NCBI RefSeq assembly: GCF_020283565.1
Contig: NC_060060.1
Span: 68,433,257 to 68,497,256 of the forward strand
Direction: 5' to 3'
From: Trifolium pratense
Taxonomy: Eukaryota > Streptophyta > Magnoliopsida > Fabales > Fabaceae
Length of the DNA stretch: 64,000 nt
The translations under genes were made by a program, and so were the position numbers. The notes below the pieces were generated by a model. It was not told the origin of the DNA. It was given only the letters and a program-made list of their open reading frames with translations, and did no database searches. The first letter of the stretch is position 1; each line of letters starts with the position of its first letter. This document shows, one piece after another, positions 39,901-62,296 of the stretch.

Positions 39901-40834
39901 ACTTACGGAACGGAAGTCCGTCTCAAAATAATTCCAAAACTTATCGCCGAATCTTTTTCCGCGACTGTAATTTTCTTCCACACTCTCGAAAATTATTCTC
40001 AGGACATATCCTAACTCGCGCAGATAAATAAATCTTCTATCTAAAATTTTACTGAATTCCGAAACCGTAAAATTTTACGACAGCGGGTAAACTATTGCCC
40101 GTTTTCTCAAAAACTAGCATAACGCGAAAAATGAAATTCTAAAGACACAGGATCATCCTCATTCCTATAAGAAGACTAGGAAAACAAACCCCGTGTCATT
40201 CTGACATTCGAACACAAAACAGGCACGATCTCAGCAAAATATATCGTAATAATGACGATACTCGAACTAATAACTCTCGAACTCTAATCAACCTATCTAT
40301 AACTAATGGTCTTCCATAAGACAAATCCAAATAGCATTCCTTAGCCCAACAACAAACCTCGGAAACGAAATCTACGCGAAAAACTAAGCAACAAAGGTCC
40401 CGGGTGCATAAACCCCTAAAGTCAACTAAAAGTCACAAAAGTCCACCTGTGAACAGTACCATGCGCCTATGCTCAGCCCCCATGGTCAGGTTTTGGCCTA
40501 AAATGGGCCTCTGCTGTGCCTGGCTCGAGTGCTAGGAAGTGTGGGAAAATTTCTGCGAATCCGCCTCTTACGGAAACGATCATAACTTGAGTTCTGGTTG
40601 TCCAATTGAGACACACCAATATTCGTTGGAAAGCTAACGAAGAGATCTACAACTTTCATGTTGACCATAAAAACCAAATCAAAACGTAAAGGGGTCAAAA
40701 AGGTACGAGTTTGTTCAGACTTCAACAAAACAACCAAAACCTTGTTTTTTTCATTTCCAAACTCAACATCCTTTCCACACTTAATTTACTCCATAAACTC
40801 ATATAAATTAAAAGTGGAATTTAGGGGTCTTACA
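36913..40834 (-). repeat. LTR of second LARD (3' LTR in element sense)
   Basis: The first ~600 bp and about 38025-38470 are near-identical to the other LARD's LTR. Between them the GTCACAGGATCG array is replaced by a different repeat, and 38480-39530 is largely unrelated. A 146-codon frame in element sense (39349-38909) recurs in the other LTR but has no recognisable domain. Confidence 0.9.
37538..37770. repeat. Repeats of TACAATCACTCAGATCAAATACC in the LARD LTR
   Basis: One leftover ACACCCCGTCACAGGATCGT copy (37539-37558) is followed by four copies of GGTACAATCACTCAGATCAA (near 37600, 37647, 37688 and 37741). The same set is in the other LTR (about 44343-44573). This occupies the place of the six-copy array in the sister LARD. 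Confidence 0.85.
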
Positions 40835-43717
40835 TTACTACCCACCAATAAGAAGTTTCGTCCTCGAAACTAAAGTGAGAGTAATAACTTAGATTAACTT
40901 CACGAAAGTCCGCAACCTAAGTTATCACATGACGTTTCCAACATCACATTCTTCTGCCTCCGCATCATAGTCCATTTCATTAAGTTTACACGAAACAGTG
41001 ACGGCTACCTTCCAAAAAGAATTTTCAAAAACTTTACGCACTACCAAAGCTGGCCAAACTAGTCCATTCCAGTCAACACGATTCCGCCTACTAATAACAA
41101 GAGATTAAGGACGATCAGTTCCTCAATTTGTCACTAGATAGTCGACAACCATGATGGTGACATAGACCATCTTTACCAAACTACAATAGCACTCTCAGCC
41201 ACTTGTACTCAATTCATCTGAATCACAAAGGTCCAACGTCTTCTTCGAGGTTTTCTACATGTCTCCTCAATTCTTACTACCTCGATCTTGTCTACGAGTC
41301 GCAACCGCCCACAACATAAATACTCCGAAAGAAGTTGTCATCTCCGTAGAACCTTACAACTTCACCAATGTCCGTAAATCCTTAAAAAAAATTTATTTTT
41401 TTTTTGATCTCGTAACTTCGCCGCACCGTTCGTTCATACACTAATCTCATTCCAATCTCATTTTTAATAATACCATCCCAACATCCGGTTGGTGATTACA
41501 ACTCCCCAAGTTGTCTTGGCGGTTGTCAACTTATAAAATCTTTTGTTAAATTCCCAAACCATTTTAAAACTTCGTCGAGTTTCCTTCCTCTTACCAATAA
41601 ATTCTCTCTTCCTCAAAAGAGTTCGTCACCCTCGACCTCCTTAATTGTTCCAACCTCTCCTCTTTATTGTTAACATCCGATGTCCTTTATTTTCTCAACG
41701 CGCACTTTCCACTATGCTACGCCCATCTTCATTAGAACAATTACTAACCTCCTTTTTTACTTCCACATATAACAAACACACCGCCATGACCTCCGTTCAT
41801 GTGGTGCTTTCGACTCCTCAACATACACGCACAATCATAATTTTCCAAATTATGTGTGAGGTAATCCTTTTCGCGAATTCCTTAGTTCTCACAGGCCCCG
41901 TTGCCATGTGCTTCTCCGTTCGACCAATCCCTAATCGTCGTAACTATCTAAAGTTATAGTATTTTCTAATACTAATTACCCACTTCGCGCACAAGTTCTT
42001 GCCGCTCATCTCGACGCATCTACTTACTCAAAAAGTTCTTACTCACTTCTAGCCTTCTCTAAGATGCAACCAACACATTCCTCGTAATCGAACACTCTAA
42101 ATAATTAACCATCCATGTTCCTAGTTATTAGCCCTTTATGCATAACTATCTCTAACCTTATCCTTAGAACGTCATTATGATTAACTTCCAAATTGACTCA
42201 TCTTGCTCATCCATCTAGTGTCCGACACTTATTTCAAATCTTAATGCTCGTCTTCTTGAGACTACCCACCAAGAATAAATCATACGCTACCATAACTTCC
42301 GTAATAGGTCCGATACATAAATCAACTCCTTGAATCTAATCCTCAAGAACTTAAAATACTAGCCATATCATCCAAATTTCCCATTACATCTTAACATTCA
42401 ACAAAATGTCCTTCCAACTATCACTCTCATTGTCTTAGTACTCTTACTAACGAACCCCTTTTTTATTCATCTACGACATTTCTAGAAAATTTTCTAAAAA
42501 TTTCCGTCCATAACTTGTTTTACTCAAAAATTTTCCACTTCAACTCCTATGATATCATAAACTCAAGGTGCTACTTGATCATTCGTCCCTCTCGGTCGAT
42601 CGAAATCGTTAACTTAAATGCCCATTCATACCGAGCCTCTACTCACTCATGGTCTAATCCCGTCAAACTACTTGAGAAATTTAATTTCTCTTAGGTTTTA
42701 CCCGCCAAAACTAACAATTCTAGCTTACACGGCTACAACTCTCTAGGTATTTCCACACTATATACCTCTAGCATCGCTTAACATCGACACACAATTCATT
42801 TTCCAAGGTTGAACTACTCGTTCTTTACCTAAACATCCCTCCAAATTCACCCATGATCCAAAAATTAACCAACTATATTCTTGTCTCACATCGACACCTA
42901 TACTTACTATCCCCTGAACTACGCATAGTTCATCACTTATCAACGTGATATTTGTTCTCCTACCTTAAATCATCACGTGATTTACCTTAATACTCACATT
43001 TCATAATCCCATATGTCTTAAACACTCAACTTAAACCCTTAAGGTACCCATTGTCGGTATAACCGTCGTCTAGCCACGCAAGGTTCACTCACTCTTGACA
43101 CGCAACGTCCTTCAATTCTAGTGCGACTTGCCTCGATGATTTTCCAATCGTCGTAATTAATACCAATTGACCTCGTTGTCTGCTCCACCATTCCACAACG
43201 GTCGCACCTTCTTGACAACTAAACGGCTTCATCGAGTCTCGTCCCGAACTCATCGTAGAAGACATCCAATATTTTTCTTAAGAGGTTCCCCTAAATAATT
43301 CCGTACTTGCAATCCTTTACAAGAACGACGTCCACTCGTCCACACTCAACATTGTCGAGTGGCCACGTCCAATGCCACTTCCAAGAATCCCTTGTAGTTT
43401 TGATTCGCTCCAAGTCCATCTTTCCTTTTCACCCATAGGACTGATGCTCCCCACGGAGACACACTTGGCCTAATAAATCTTTTTCCAATTCCACATCCGA
43501 CTTGATAAGCGCCAAACGTAGTTGAATCACGGATTGGTTGAAGACACACATTAACGAAACGAGTTAATGCGCCAATACTAGCAAACAAGACACACTGCTA
43601 CCCACAAATGATTCGCTAACCCGACGCGAATCCAACTCTAAACTAAGTGACCTCAGACTGTTAACTCATGTACACACTTTCCCTTTGAAGATCTACTGTC
43701 GAGCTCTGATACCAAAA
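40835..43717 (-). other. Internal region of second LARD with a decayed RT motif
   Basis: No intact ORF. The minus strand at about 43480-43415 reads RFIRPSVSPWGASVLWVKRK, the Ty3-gypsy reverse-transcriptase motif that normally precedes the DYRQLN block. The expected continuation is absent. This shows that the interior descends from a gypsy pol region. Next to 40834 lies the same TTTCGAGGACGAAACTTC plus PPT junction as in the other LARD. Confidence 0.75.
43703..43714 (-). other. Primer-binding site of second LARD
   Basis: Minus-strand TGGTATCAGAGC, three bases from the LTR at 43718. Confidence 0.88.
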
Positions 43718-46700
43718 TGTAACACCCCGTTTTTCAAAGCATAAAAAGGGGTATTATTTTTTTTTTTTTAACAACACGCTTAAATAAAATGGCGCGCGTG
43801 AACGCCCGCAGCTATCTCGGCAATTCGTCATTCAATAGAAAAATAAATATAACATCAACACATTATATTACAGGGCTTCCTCGAAGCAAAGTGTGTACCT
43901 GAATAATTTACAAACAGCGGATACATTAAGTTCATCAACCAAAAGACACGAGTTATGAACCGAATATATCACAAGGCCAAAAGGCACTAAACATGTCTGA
44001 GTATAAATGTATAAGACATACAGTCATCCAAAATACAACTAGGCCCTAAGCCTAACCAAAAATGTAGCCTAACAAGCGCTACTCTCTACACTCCGGGATA
44101 GTCCACGAAGTCCTCGCCATCCACATGACCCACAGTCTCGCTAGGCTCTCCGTCATCTAAGGTGGGGGATAACCCGTTCATTTATCACATACAAAGCAAG
44201 GGTCACCAACTGAAACAAATATACATACCAAATACCAAGTACCAAAACGGAAAGCGAGTAATCATTTAACATAATTCTCAACACCAAGAACAATGAATAA
44301 AGTGCACACATAACCTAATGCAAAACCTCTAATGAATGAGTGTGACACCCCGTCACAGGATCGTCACATGCATGGATTCCGGAATCAAACGGTGGGATAA
44401 CACCGGGTGCAATCACTCAGATCAAACACCTACTCAATTGGTGGAATACCCCGAGTACAATCACTCAGATCAAATACCGGCTCCATTAACGGCGGGTACA
44501 ATCACTCAGATCAAATACCGGCTCACTTAAAGGCGGGAGTATCACCGGGTACAATCACTCAGATCAAATACCCACTATGAATGCATGAGCATACGCCTTC
44601 TCTACATATACTAATGCAACAACTTACATATTCTCATTAATATGTAATCTCAAACATTCCAACATACATATTCGCATAATATGTAAACAACCAATATGTA
44701 TTCAACATAACTCATTACGAGAATACATAACGCAACCATACAAAGCACTCACAACCAGTGCATAAACAACAAGCCAAAACAACACATGTTATTGTCGGAA
44801 GTAAGGCATAAATAGAAGGTGCCCTTACCTCGGCAAGCTTCCAATCAAAAACCACAACGTTCGCTCTATTCTACCGTTTCGCGTTTCCTAAAAATAACGA
44901 GCGGACAATGAATAAGTTTCTCCCAAATTATCTTATCGAAACTAAACCTATCTACAAAGGTCTAGAGGTGTCTAAGGCACTTCCTAACACTCTCGGATAT
45001 TATTTCCGAGTCCTCCCCATAGTGATTAAAAATTCCCGAAGTTAAATACACTATTTTTCACAAAACAAACACATTTTCGACAAAATAGTTTTCAAACTAA
45101 AATGACCATAACTAATTCAACTCTTGTCCACTCGAGACGAACCATACGCCAAACTCTTCGTCTCGAAAAGACGGATCAAATGGTTAAGTTTTGAGGGAAC
45201 TGAAACAATTTTAAATGGACGAAAATGCCCCTGCACAGTTCGTCCAGAATTGAGAAATCAAGGCATTCTCCCACAAATTTTCATTTTCAAAGCATACCAT
45301 TGCTCTCTATGGTTTTAAACTTCAAAGGACACTTTCATACACTACCAAAACACTTGAAAACAACCTAAAAATTTTACGAAAATATCTCGACAAAATAATC
45401 GAGTTTTTCTTGCGTCGCAAGTTTCAAGTTTTTCTTTCCAAATACAATCCTATAATCAAACTTTGACCCACCTATGATCATTTCATCAAAGCATGCTCAT
45501 TTTTCACAAAATTGTGGACTTAGAAAAATTTCACAAATTTCCCCCCCACACAAGCTCTAGGTTCTGCCCTCCAAAATGGAAGTGGCACTTCCGCTCAAAA
45601 TTTTTCGCTTCCGAGGGCATGGTAATATCCCATAATACCCCCGAGTTACTAATCCAAGCCCCAAAAAAATTTTCCGGGCAAAGCCTCAAATTTCGAAAAT
45701 TCAATTTTAGGTTCTTTAACACACATACAACACTAAAACCATTTTTTTCCCAAAAATTTTTGCATGGTAATTCGCCCTAGGCCACCATTTTGCCTCCCTC
45801 AAAGCCCTAACCAATTTTGAAACCTCTACCACACTTTTCCGAAATTTCTCATGACCAAAAGTTTTCAAAATAAGGACCACACTCAAAATTTTTCCAATAC
45901 TAATACCTAGCATGATTCTATGAGTCCACAAGTCTTTGAAATTGATCAACCAAATCATTTTGAGGGCCAAAGCAAGGATTTCCAAAAATTTGTTCATGAA
46001 CACCTCAAGAACACACATAAAAAATAAATTTTCTTGTTTCACAAAAACAAAACCATTTCCTAACATCCATTTCCCTACAAAGCTCATAAACAACTTCAAA
46101 AATAAAAGCACAACACAATTTTCCAAAGTTATGAGCATTTCAAATAAGTTTTTCAAACCCTAACAAAAGATTTTATGAAAATCTTAATCACCATGGAAAT
46201 CACAACATGCCAAGCTTAAACAAGCTTAAATACTACTCCTAAACACTTCCTTAGAACCACAAACAACCAAAACTAATTTCTAGAAAAATAATTCTCAAGA
46301 ACATAACCCAAAAATTCCTAGAATCATGAGTTTCTACCAAGCAAAAACAAGGAGAAGGCTAGTTACCTTAAGAGAAGTGATTTCCTTGCAAGTTCTATGG
46401 ATTTCCCTAGCTTGGAATGAGATGATTTGGTGATGAAATGAAAAATTGGTGAAGGTATGAAAATGGGGGATGGCTTCACGGTTTGGAGAGGAAGAGAAAT
46501 GGAAAAATTCAGATTTTTCTAAGTCCCCAAAGAAGCTAAACCTCCTTACTATACATTGGTCTTGGTCATTCCTAGCCATTGGATCAAAAGCACTTTCTCT
46601 AGATCAAATCCTAGCCATCCATTTTACTTTAACAAATATCTAGATATTTTCTCTCACGCCCCACAGCTCTCGCGCGCCGCGACGAGCAAAACTCGTAAAA

Positions 46701-47641
46701 ACAGAAAACTTACGGAACGGAAGTCCGTCTCAAAATAATTCCAAAACTTATCGCCGAATCTTTTTCCGCGACTGTAATTTTCTTCCACACTCTCGAAAAT
46801 TATTCTCAGGACATATCCTAACTCGCGCAGATAAATAAATCTTCTATCTAAAATTTTACTGAATTCCGAAACCGTAAAATTTTACGACAGCGGGTAAACT
46901 ATTGCCCGTTTTCTCAAAAACTAGCATAACGCGAAAAATGAAATTCTAAAGACACAGGATCATCCTCATTCCTATAAGAAGACTAGGAAAACAAACCCCG
47001 TGTCATTCTGACATTCGAACACAAAACAGGCACGATCTCAGCAAAATATATCGTAATAATGACGATACTCGAACTAATAACTCTCGAACTCTAATCAACC
47101 TATCTATAACTAATGGTCTTCCATAAGACAAATCCAAATAGCATTCCTTAGCCCAACAACAAACCTCGGAAACGAAATCTACGCGAAAAACTAAGCAACA
47201 AAGGTCCCGGGTACATAAACCCCTAAAGTCAACTAAAAGTCACAAAAGTCCACCTGTGAACAGTACCATGCGCCTATGCTCAGCCCCCATGGTCAGGTTT
47301 TGGCCTAAAATGGGCCTCTGCTGTGCCTGGCTCGAGTGCTAGGAAGTGTGGGAAAATTTCTGCGAATCCGCCTCTTACGGAAACGATCATAACTTGAGTT
47401 CTGGTTGTCCAATTGAGACGCACCAATATTCGTTGGAAAGCTAACGAAGAGATCTACAACTTTCATGTTGACCATAAAAACCAAATCAAAACGTAAAGGG
47501 GTCAAAAAGGTACGAGTTTGTTCAGACTTCAACAAAACAACCAAAACCTTGTTTTTTTCATTTCCAAACTCAACATCCTTTCCACACTTAATTTACTCCA
47601 TAAACTCATATAAATTAAAAGTGGAATTTAGGGGTCTTACA
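43718..47641 (-). repeat. LTR of second LARD (5' LTR in element sense)
   Basis: Pair of 36913-40834. Seen differences: one extra T in the poly-T near 43757, one extra A near 45663, GGTACATAAAC for GGTGCATAAAC, and GAGACGCACC for GAGACACACC. Confidence 0.92.
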
Positions 47642-47646
47642 TTAAA

Positions 47647-49021
47647 CCGCCTTAGAAACTCAAGAACAGATATTTTCTGGTGTAGTTCGCTACGGATTCG
47701 CTACGGATTCGCTTAGCGAATAAGTTCGCTACGGATTCGCTACGGATTCGCTTAGCGAATAAGTTCGCTACGAGTTCGCTACATGTTCGCCATGTACCTG
47801 TAATCCTCTGATGTAGTTCGCTACCTGTTCGCTACAGCGAACGTGTTCGCTACGTGTTCGCTACGTGTTCGCTACGTGTTCGCTACGGGTTCGCTACGGA
47901 TTCGCTTAGCGAACAGCACTGTGACAGCAACTTTTTGATAATTGTTTTAAATGCAATTAGGCACTTGTAACATGGTTTAAGGGTATCCTTGCATGATTGT
48001 TGATACATGTTTAATATTTGTGTTGTGTAATGGCATTTATATAAAATGTCAAAGAAGTATATGTATGTTTGTATATCGGGTTGCCCGATAAAGAAGAATA
48101 TCAGTTTGTCTGATAAAGAAGTTTAATGGATTATGTTATCCATGTAGTGAGCAGTAGCTTCGTGCTAAGTGATTATCATATGTTTGGTAAATGCATGACA
48201 TTCATAAATTCATGCATTATTTAGGGATATCAGACTTGTCTGATAAAGAAGGATATTGGACTTGTCCAATAAAGAAGGATATCAATGGTAAGTTCCTTGA
48301 TAAAGAAGATGGTACCACATGCATTAGTCGTGTCTAGGTTGGCATGACATTGAATGTTTGGCATTAGTCGCATTTGAGTAAATGTGCAATTATGTGTTAT
48401 GTGTTATGTGAGTTCTTTGTGTTGTCCGAAACGACGTGAAACTATCTGGTTGTGTATTTATGAGTATGTGTTATCTGGTGTATTGCTTATCGAGGCATGT
48501 GTGTGAGTTAGTATTACGTGATAGGTTGAATATAGGTGCGTCTCTATATTCGTATGTATGTGATTATGTTTACTAACTCTCTACCTATTTGTTATGTGCT
48601 GGACCTTTGGGGGTTCAGGTATTCAGGTCGAGGTTTCGATCGAGTTTTAGCTGCAGATCGTTTTGGTGTGGAGCACTTTTGGTGAGGAGCTAGTGTAGGC
48701 TACCTTTGTATAGTTTTGTTAAGTTTAGTTTGGTTGAGATGTATATTAGTGCTCTGGTAGTTTGTAACATCGAGTCGGGGATCGTTTGTATTCCGTCGTA
48801 TATCGATGCGAACATCTTAACTTATGTTTTATGTAAATGAATTATCTTTTGAACTATTTTGTTCATTGCTTTGAAAATCCTTTATCTAATGTTTTCCGCT
48901 GCGACGTTTCGTGTCGTGTGCACGATCGTTTTATAAAATGTTTTCCGTAGCGCTCCGGCTACTTATCTTTAAAAAGTTTTTAAGATCACGTTTTTAAGGG
49001 TAGTTAGTTCGGGGTGTTACA
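47647..49021 (+). repeat. 5' LTR of the gag-only element, remaining part
   Basis: It continues the LTR after the LARD. It holds a dense array of TTCGCTACG-type repeats (about 47685-47920) with one more 11-bp GTGTTCGCTAC unit than the 3' LTR, then GATAAAGAAG repeats (48080-48310), and ends GGGGTGTTACA. Confidence 0.92.
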
Positions 49022-49025
49022 ATAG

Positions 49026-49037
49026 TGGTATCAGAGC
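49026..49037 (+). other. Primer-binding site of the gag-only element
   Basis: TGGTATCAGAGC (tRNA-iMet), four bases after the LTR end at 49021. Confidence 0.9.
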
Positions 49038-49143
49038 AGGTCGGTTCATGTGAGCCATTAGGATTTTCTTTCTCTTGTATGAAGCATGTGTTGGGTACAC
49101 TGTTAATACATTCTAACGTCGAGTTGTGATTCGTTCAGGAATC

Positions 49144-50064
49144 ATGGCTGCTGCTAGGACCAACGCTCAGATTGCACAAGCTTTGACTGCTTTGACTACA
49201 TTGGTGGTAAGGGATAATGACCCGGGAAGGGATAGTGAGAAAAGATTGGAAAGGTTTATGTCGCATAAACCAACTCTGTTTACCGGAGGCTATAACCCGG
49301 AGGGGGCTATCAAGTGGTTAGATGAGGTGGAGATCATCTTTGAAGCAATGTGTTGTTCTGAGGAGAACAAGACTACTTTGGGAACTTATGCCCTTAGAGA
49401 GGAGGCAATCGTTTGGTGGAGGAATGTGAGACTCAGGATAGGAGTGGACGGTGTTGCTATCGTTTGGGAAACTTTCAAAAGGGAATTTTTAAGGAAGTAC
49501 TTTCCGGCTGATGTGAAGAATAAGAAAGTGATCGAGTTCATGGAGCTCAAGCAAGGAAATTTATCAGTCGCCGAGTATTCGGCTAAGTTTGAAGCTTTGT
49601 GTGTGTTTAGTCCACACTACAACACGGTGGAAGCCGAAGAGGATAAGTGTGTCAAGTTCGAGAGTGGACTTCGTCCGGATATCAAGCTTTTGATTGGATT
49701 TTCTGAAATCAGGGATTTTCCGACCCTTATGACCAAGGCAAGGATTTGTGATGAAGATAGCAAAGCCAAGACCAACTACTATAAGGCTCTGAATGATAGG
49801 AAAGGAAAAGGTTTGGATCGTGGTAAGCCGTATGAGAACAAGGGTAATGGAAGTGGAAAGAAGAAGCAAGGAAGTGGAAGTTGTTACAAATGTGGAGAGC
49901 GGGGTCATATGTCATATGATTGCCCGAGGAGAAGCGACAAGTGTTTCAGTTGTGGTCAGTTTGGGCACAAGGCCGATGCTTGTCGGGTGAAAGTGTTTTG
50001 TTTCAATTGTGGCGAGGAAGGTCACAAGAGTCCGGTATGCAAGAAACCGAAGATGCCGCGTTGA
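49144..50064 (+). CDS. gag: Gag polyprotein, Ty3-gypsy type, three zinc knuckles
   Basis: An intact 306-codon ORF. The ATG at 49144 (MAAARTNAQIAQAL) is chosen because upstream codons in frame have only a GTG. Residues about 40-200 form a Retrotrans_gag domain: FTGGYNPEGAIKWLDEVE, EEAIVWWRNV, FKREFLRKYFP and FMELKQGNLSVAEYSAKFE. A Lys/Gly-rich linker follows. Three CX2CX4HX4C zinc knuckles lie at about 245-300: CYKCGERGHMSYDC, CFSCGQFGHKADAC and CFNCGEEGHKSPVC. Gag forms the virus-like particle and packages RNA. No protease or pol follows; the stop lies about 50 bases before the PPT region. An intact frame in a pol-less element suggests that Gag itself is retained by selection or that the insertion is very recent. 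Confidence 0.95.
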   Translation: MAAARTNAQIAQALTALTTLVVRDNDPGRDSEKRLERFMSHKPTLFTGGYNPEGAIKWLDEVEIIFEAMCCSEENKTTLGTYALREEAIVWWRNVRLRIGVDGVAIVWETFKREFLRKYFPADVKNKKVIEFMELKQGNLSVAEYSAKFEALCVFSPHYNTVEAEEDKCVKFESGLRPDIKLLIGFSEIRDFPTLMTKARICDEDSKAKTNYYKALNDRKGKGLDRGKPYENKGNGSGKKKQGSGSCYKCGERGHMSYDCPRRSDKCFSCGQFGHKADACRVKVFCFNCGEEGHKSPVCKKPKMPR

Positions 50065-50110
50065 GGGTTCGTTCTCTGTTTTATCTCTTAGGTAATTTCG
50101 AGGGCGAAAT

Positions 50111-50130
50111 TCTTTTAAGGGGGGTAGAGT
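50111..50130 (+). other. Polypurine tract of the gag-only element
   Basis: TCTTTTAAGGGGGGTAGAGT directly precedes the 3' LTR at 50131, after TTTCGAGGGCGAAAT. The phrase matches the junction of the 6535-22155 element and, less closely, both LARDs. Confidence 0.85.
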
Positions 50131-52220
50131 TGTAACGACCCGATTTTTAGTAAATCGATATTTTATATATTTGCATATATTTTGGGTTAGTGGTAAATAT
50201 TTATTTACGCGACCTATAATTATTTATCGCGAACATAAGTTTGTGAGCGAAACCTTTGTCGTGTTAGTGGGCTTGGGCGTGTGATAGAGGCTTAGTGGGC
50301 TTAGGCAAGTTGGGCTTGAACCAAGAGAATTGGAGAGTAGTATAAGTACCAAGTCAAACCAATGAATAGTTCACAATTCATTTTTTCATGAGAAGTTAGA
50401 AGTTAGCAAAAGCAAGAACCCTAGGAGAGCAAGAAGAAGAACACGAGCAAGGAGAAGAGATTTAGAGGCAAGAATCATCATTCAATCTAAGGTGAGAGTG
50501 GTTAAGCATAAGCTTGGGTGATCCAAGAGAGGGGAGGTGTCTAGCCTCCATTCCTAAACTCTCTCATCCAATTTCTTTGGGGTTTTGGGTGAAGTTTCTT
50601 TATCATAAACATGTCTTTTCATCTTAGTATGCTTAATGAACATCTAGGAGGGAATATGTATATGTTTGATGATGGTTTTGCATGTTTATGCAACTTTGCT
50701 TATTTTGCAAGAAATTGACATGATTTTGTATGTGTGATGTGTTTTGGTGTTTTTGATTGTTGATTCATGTATATATGTATGGTATATACATGATTGATCA
50801 CTTGTTATGCATTTATAACATGTTTAGATGTATTTTTGAGTGGAATCAATGTTAAACCGCCTTAGAAACTCAAGAACAGATATTTTCTGGTGTAGTTCGC
50901 TACGGATTCGCTACGGATTCGCTTAGCGAATAAGCTCGCTACGGATTCGCTACGGATTCGCTTAGCGAATAAGTTCGCTACGAGTTCGCTACATGTTCGC
51001 CATGTACCTGTAATCCTCTGATGTAGTTCGCTACCTGTTCGCTACAGCGAACGTGTTCGCTACGTGTTCGCTACGTGTTCGCTACGGGTTCGCTACGGAT
51101 TCGCTTAGCGAACAGCACTGTGACAGCAACTTTTTGATAATTGTTTTAAATGCAATTAGGCACTTGTAACATGGTTTAAGGGTATCCTTGCATGATTGTT
51201 GATACATGTTTAATATTTGTGTTGTGTAATGGCATTTATATAAAATGTCAAAGAAGTATATGTATGTTTGTATATCGGGTTGCCCGATAAAGAAGAATAT
51301 CAGTTTGTCTGATAAAGAAGTTTAATGGATTATGTTATCCATGTAGTGAGCAGTAGCTTCGTGCTAAGTGATTATCATATGTTTGGTAAATGCATGACAT
51401 TCATAAATTCATGCATTATTTAGGGATATCAGACTTGTCTGATAAAGAAGGATATTGGACTTGTCCAATAAAGAAGGATATCAATGGTAAGTTCCTTGAT
51501 AAAGAAGATGGTACCACATGCATTAGTCGTGTCTAGGTTGGCATGACATTGAATGTTTGGCATTAGTCGCATTTGAGTAAATGTGCAATTATGTGTTATG
51601 TGTTATGTGAGTTCTTTGTGTTGTCCGAAACGACGTGAAACTATCTGGTTGTGTATTTATGAGTATGTGTTATCTGGTGTATTGCTTATCGAGGCATGTG
51701 TGTGAGTTAGTATTACGTGATAGGTTGAATATAGGTGCGTCTCTATATTCGTATGTATGTGATTATGTTTACTAACTCTCTACCTATTTGTTATGTGCTG
51801 GACCTTTGGGGGTTCAGGTATTCAGGTCGAGGTTTCGATCGAGTTTTAGCTGCAGATCGTTTTGGTGTGGAGCACTTTTGGTGAGGAGCTAGTGTAGGCT
51901 ACCTTTGTATAGTTTTGTTAAGTTTAGTTTGGTTGAGATGTATATTAGTGCTCTGGTAGTTTGTAACATCGAGTCGGGGATCGTTTGTATTCCGTCGTAT
52001 ATCGATGCGAACATCTTAACTTATGTTTTATGTAAATGAATTATCTTTTGAACTATTTTGTTCATTGCTTTGAAAATCCTTTATCTAATGTTTTCCGCTG
52101 CGACGTTTCGTGTCGTGTGCACGATCGTTTTATAAAATGTTTTCCGTAGCGCTCCGGCTACTTATCTTTAAAAAGTTTTTAAGATCACGTTTTTAAGGGT
52201 AGTTAGTTCGGGGTGTTACA
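50131..52220 (+). repeat. 3' LTR of the gag-only element
   Basis: 2090 bp, uninterrupted. It shows the intact TTAAA site (50852-50856) where the sister LTR received the LARD. The TTCGCTACG array is at about 50895-51112. Confidence 0.93.
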
Positions 52221-52225
52221 TAAAA

Positions 52226-62296
<10,071 letters not shown>

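Larger units (their letters stand above)
36913..47641 (-). mobile_element. LARD nested in the gag-only element's 5' LTR, 10.7 kb
   Basis: Boundaries TGTAACACCCCG and GGGGTCTTACA, TSD TTAAA at 36908-36912 and 47642-47646. LTRs are 36913-40834 (3922 bp) and 43718-47641 (3924 bp). PBS at 43703-43714 on the minus strand. LTRs differ by about two substitutions and two homopolymer indels by eye. The uninserted site exists in the host element's other LTR (about 50852-50856). The interior (40835-43717) is non-coding apart from a decayed RT trace. It is a sister subfamily of the 8871-19149 LARD, with part of its LTR replaced. Confidence 0.93.

Noticed and set aside
49564..49915. Minus-strand frames of 62-114 codons opposite gag
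   Set aside because: Shadows of the gag coding sequence.
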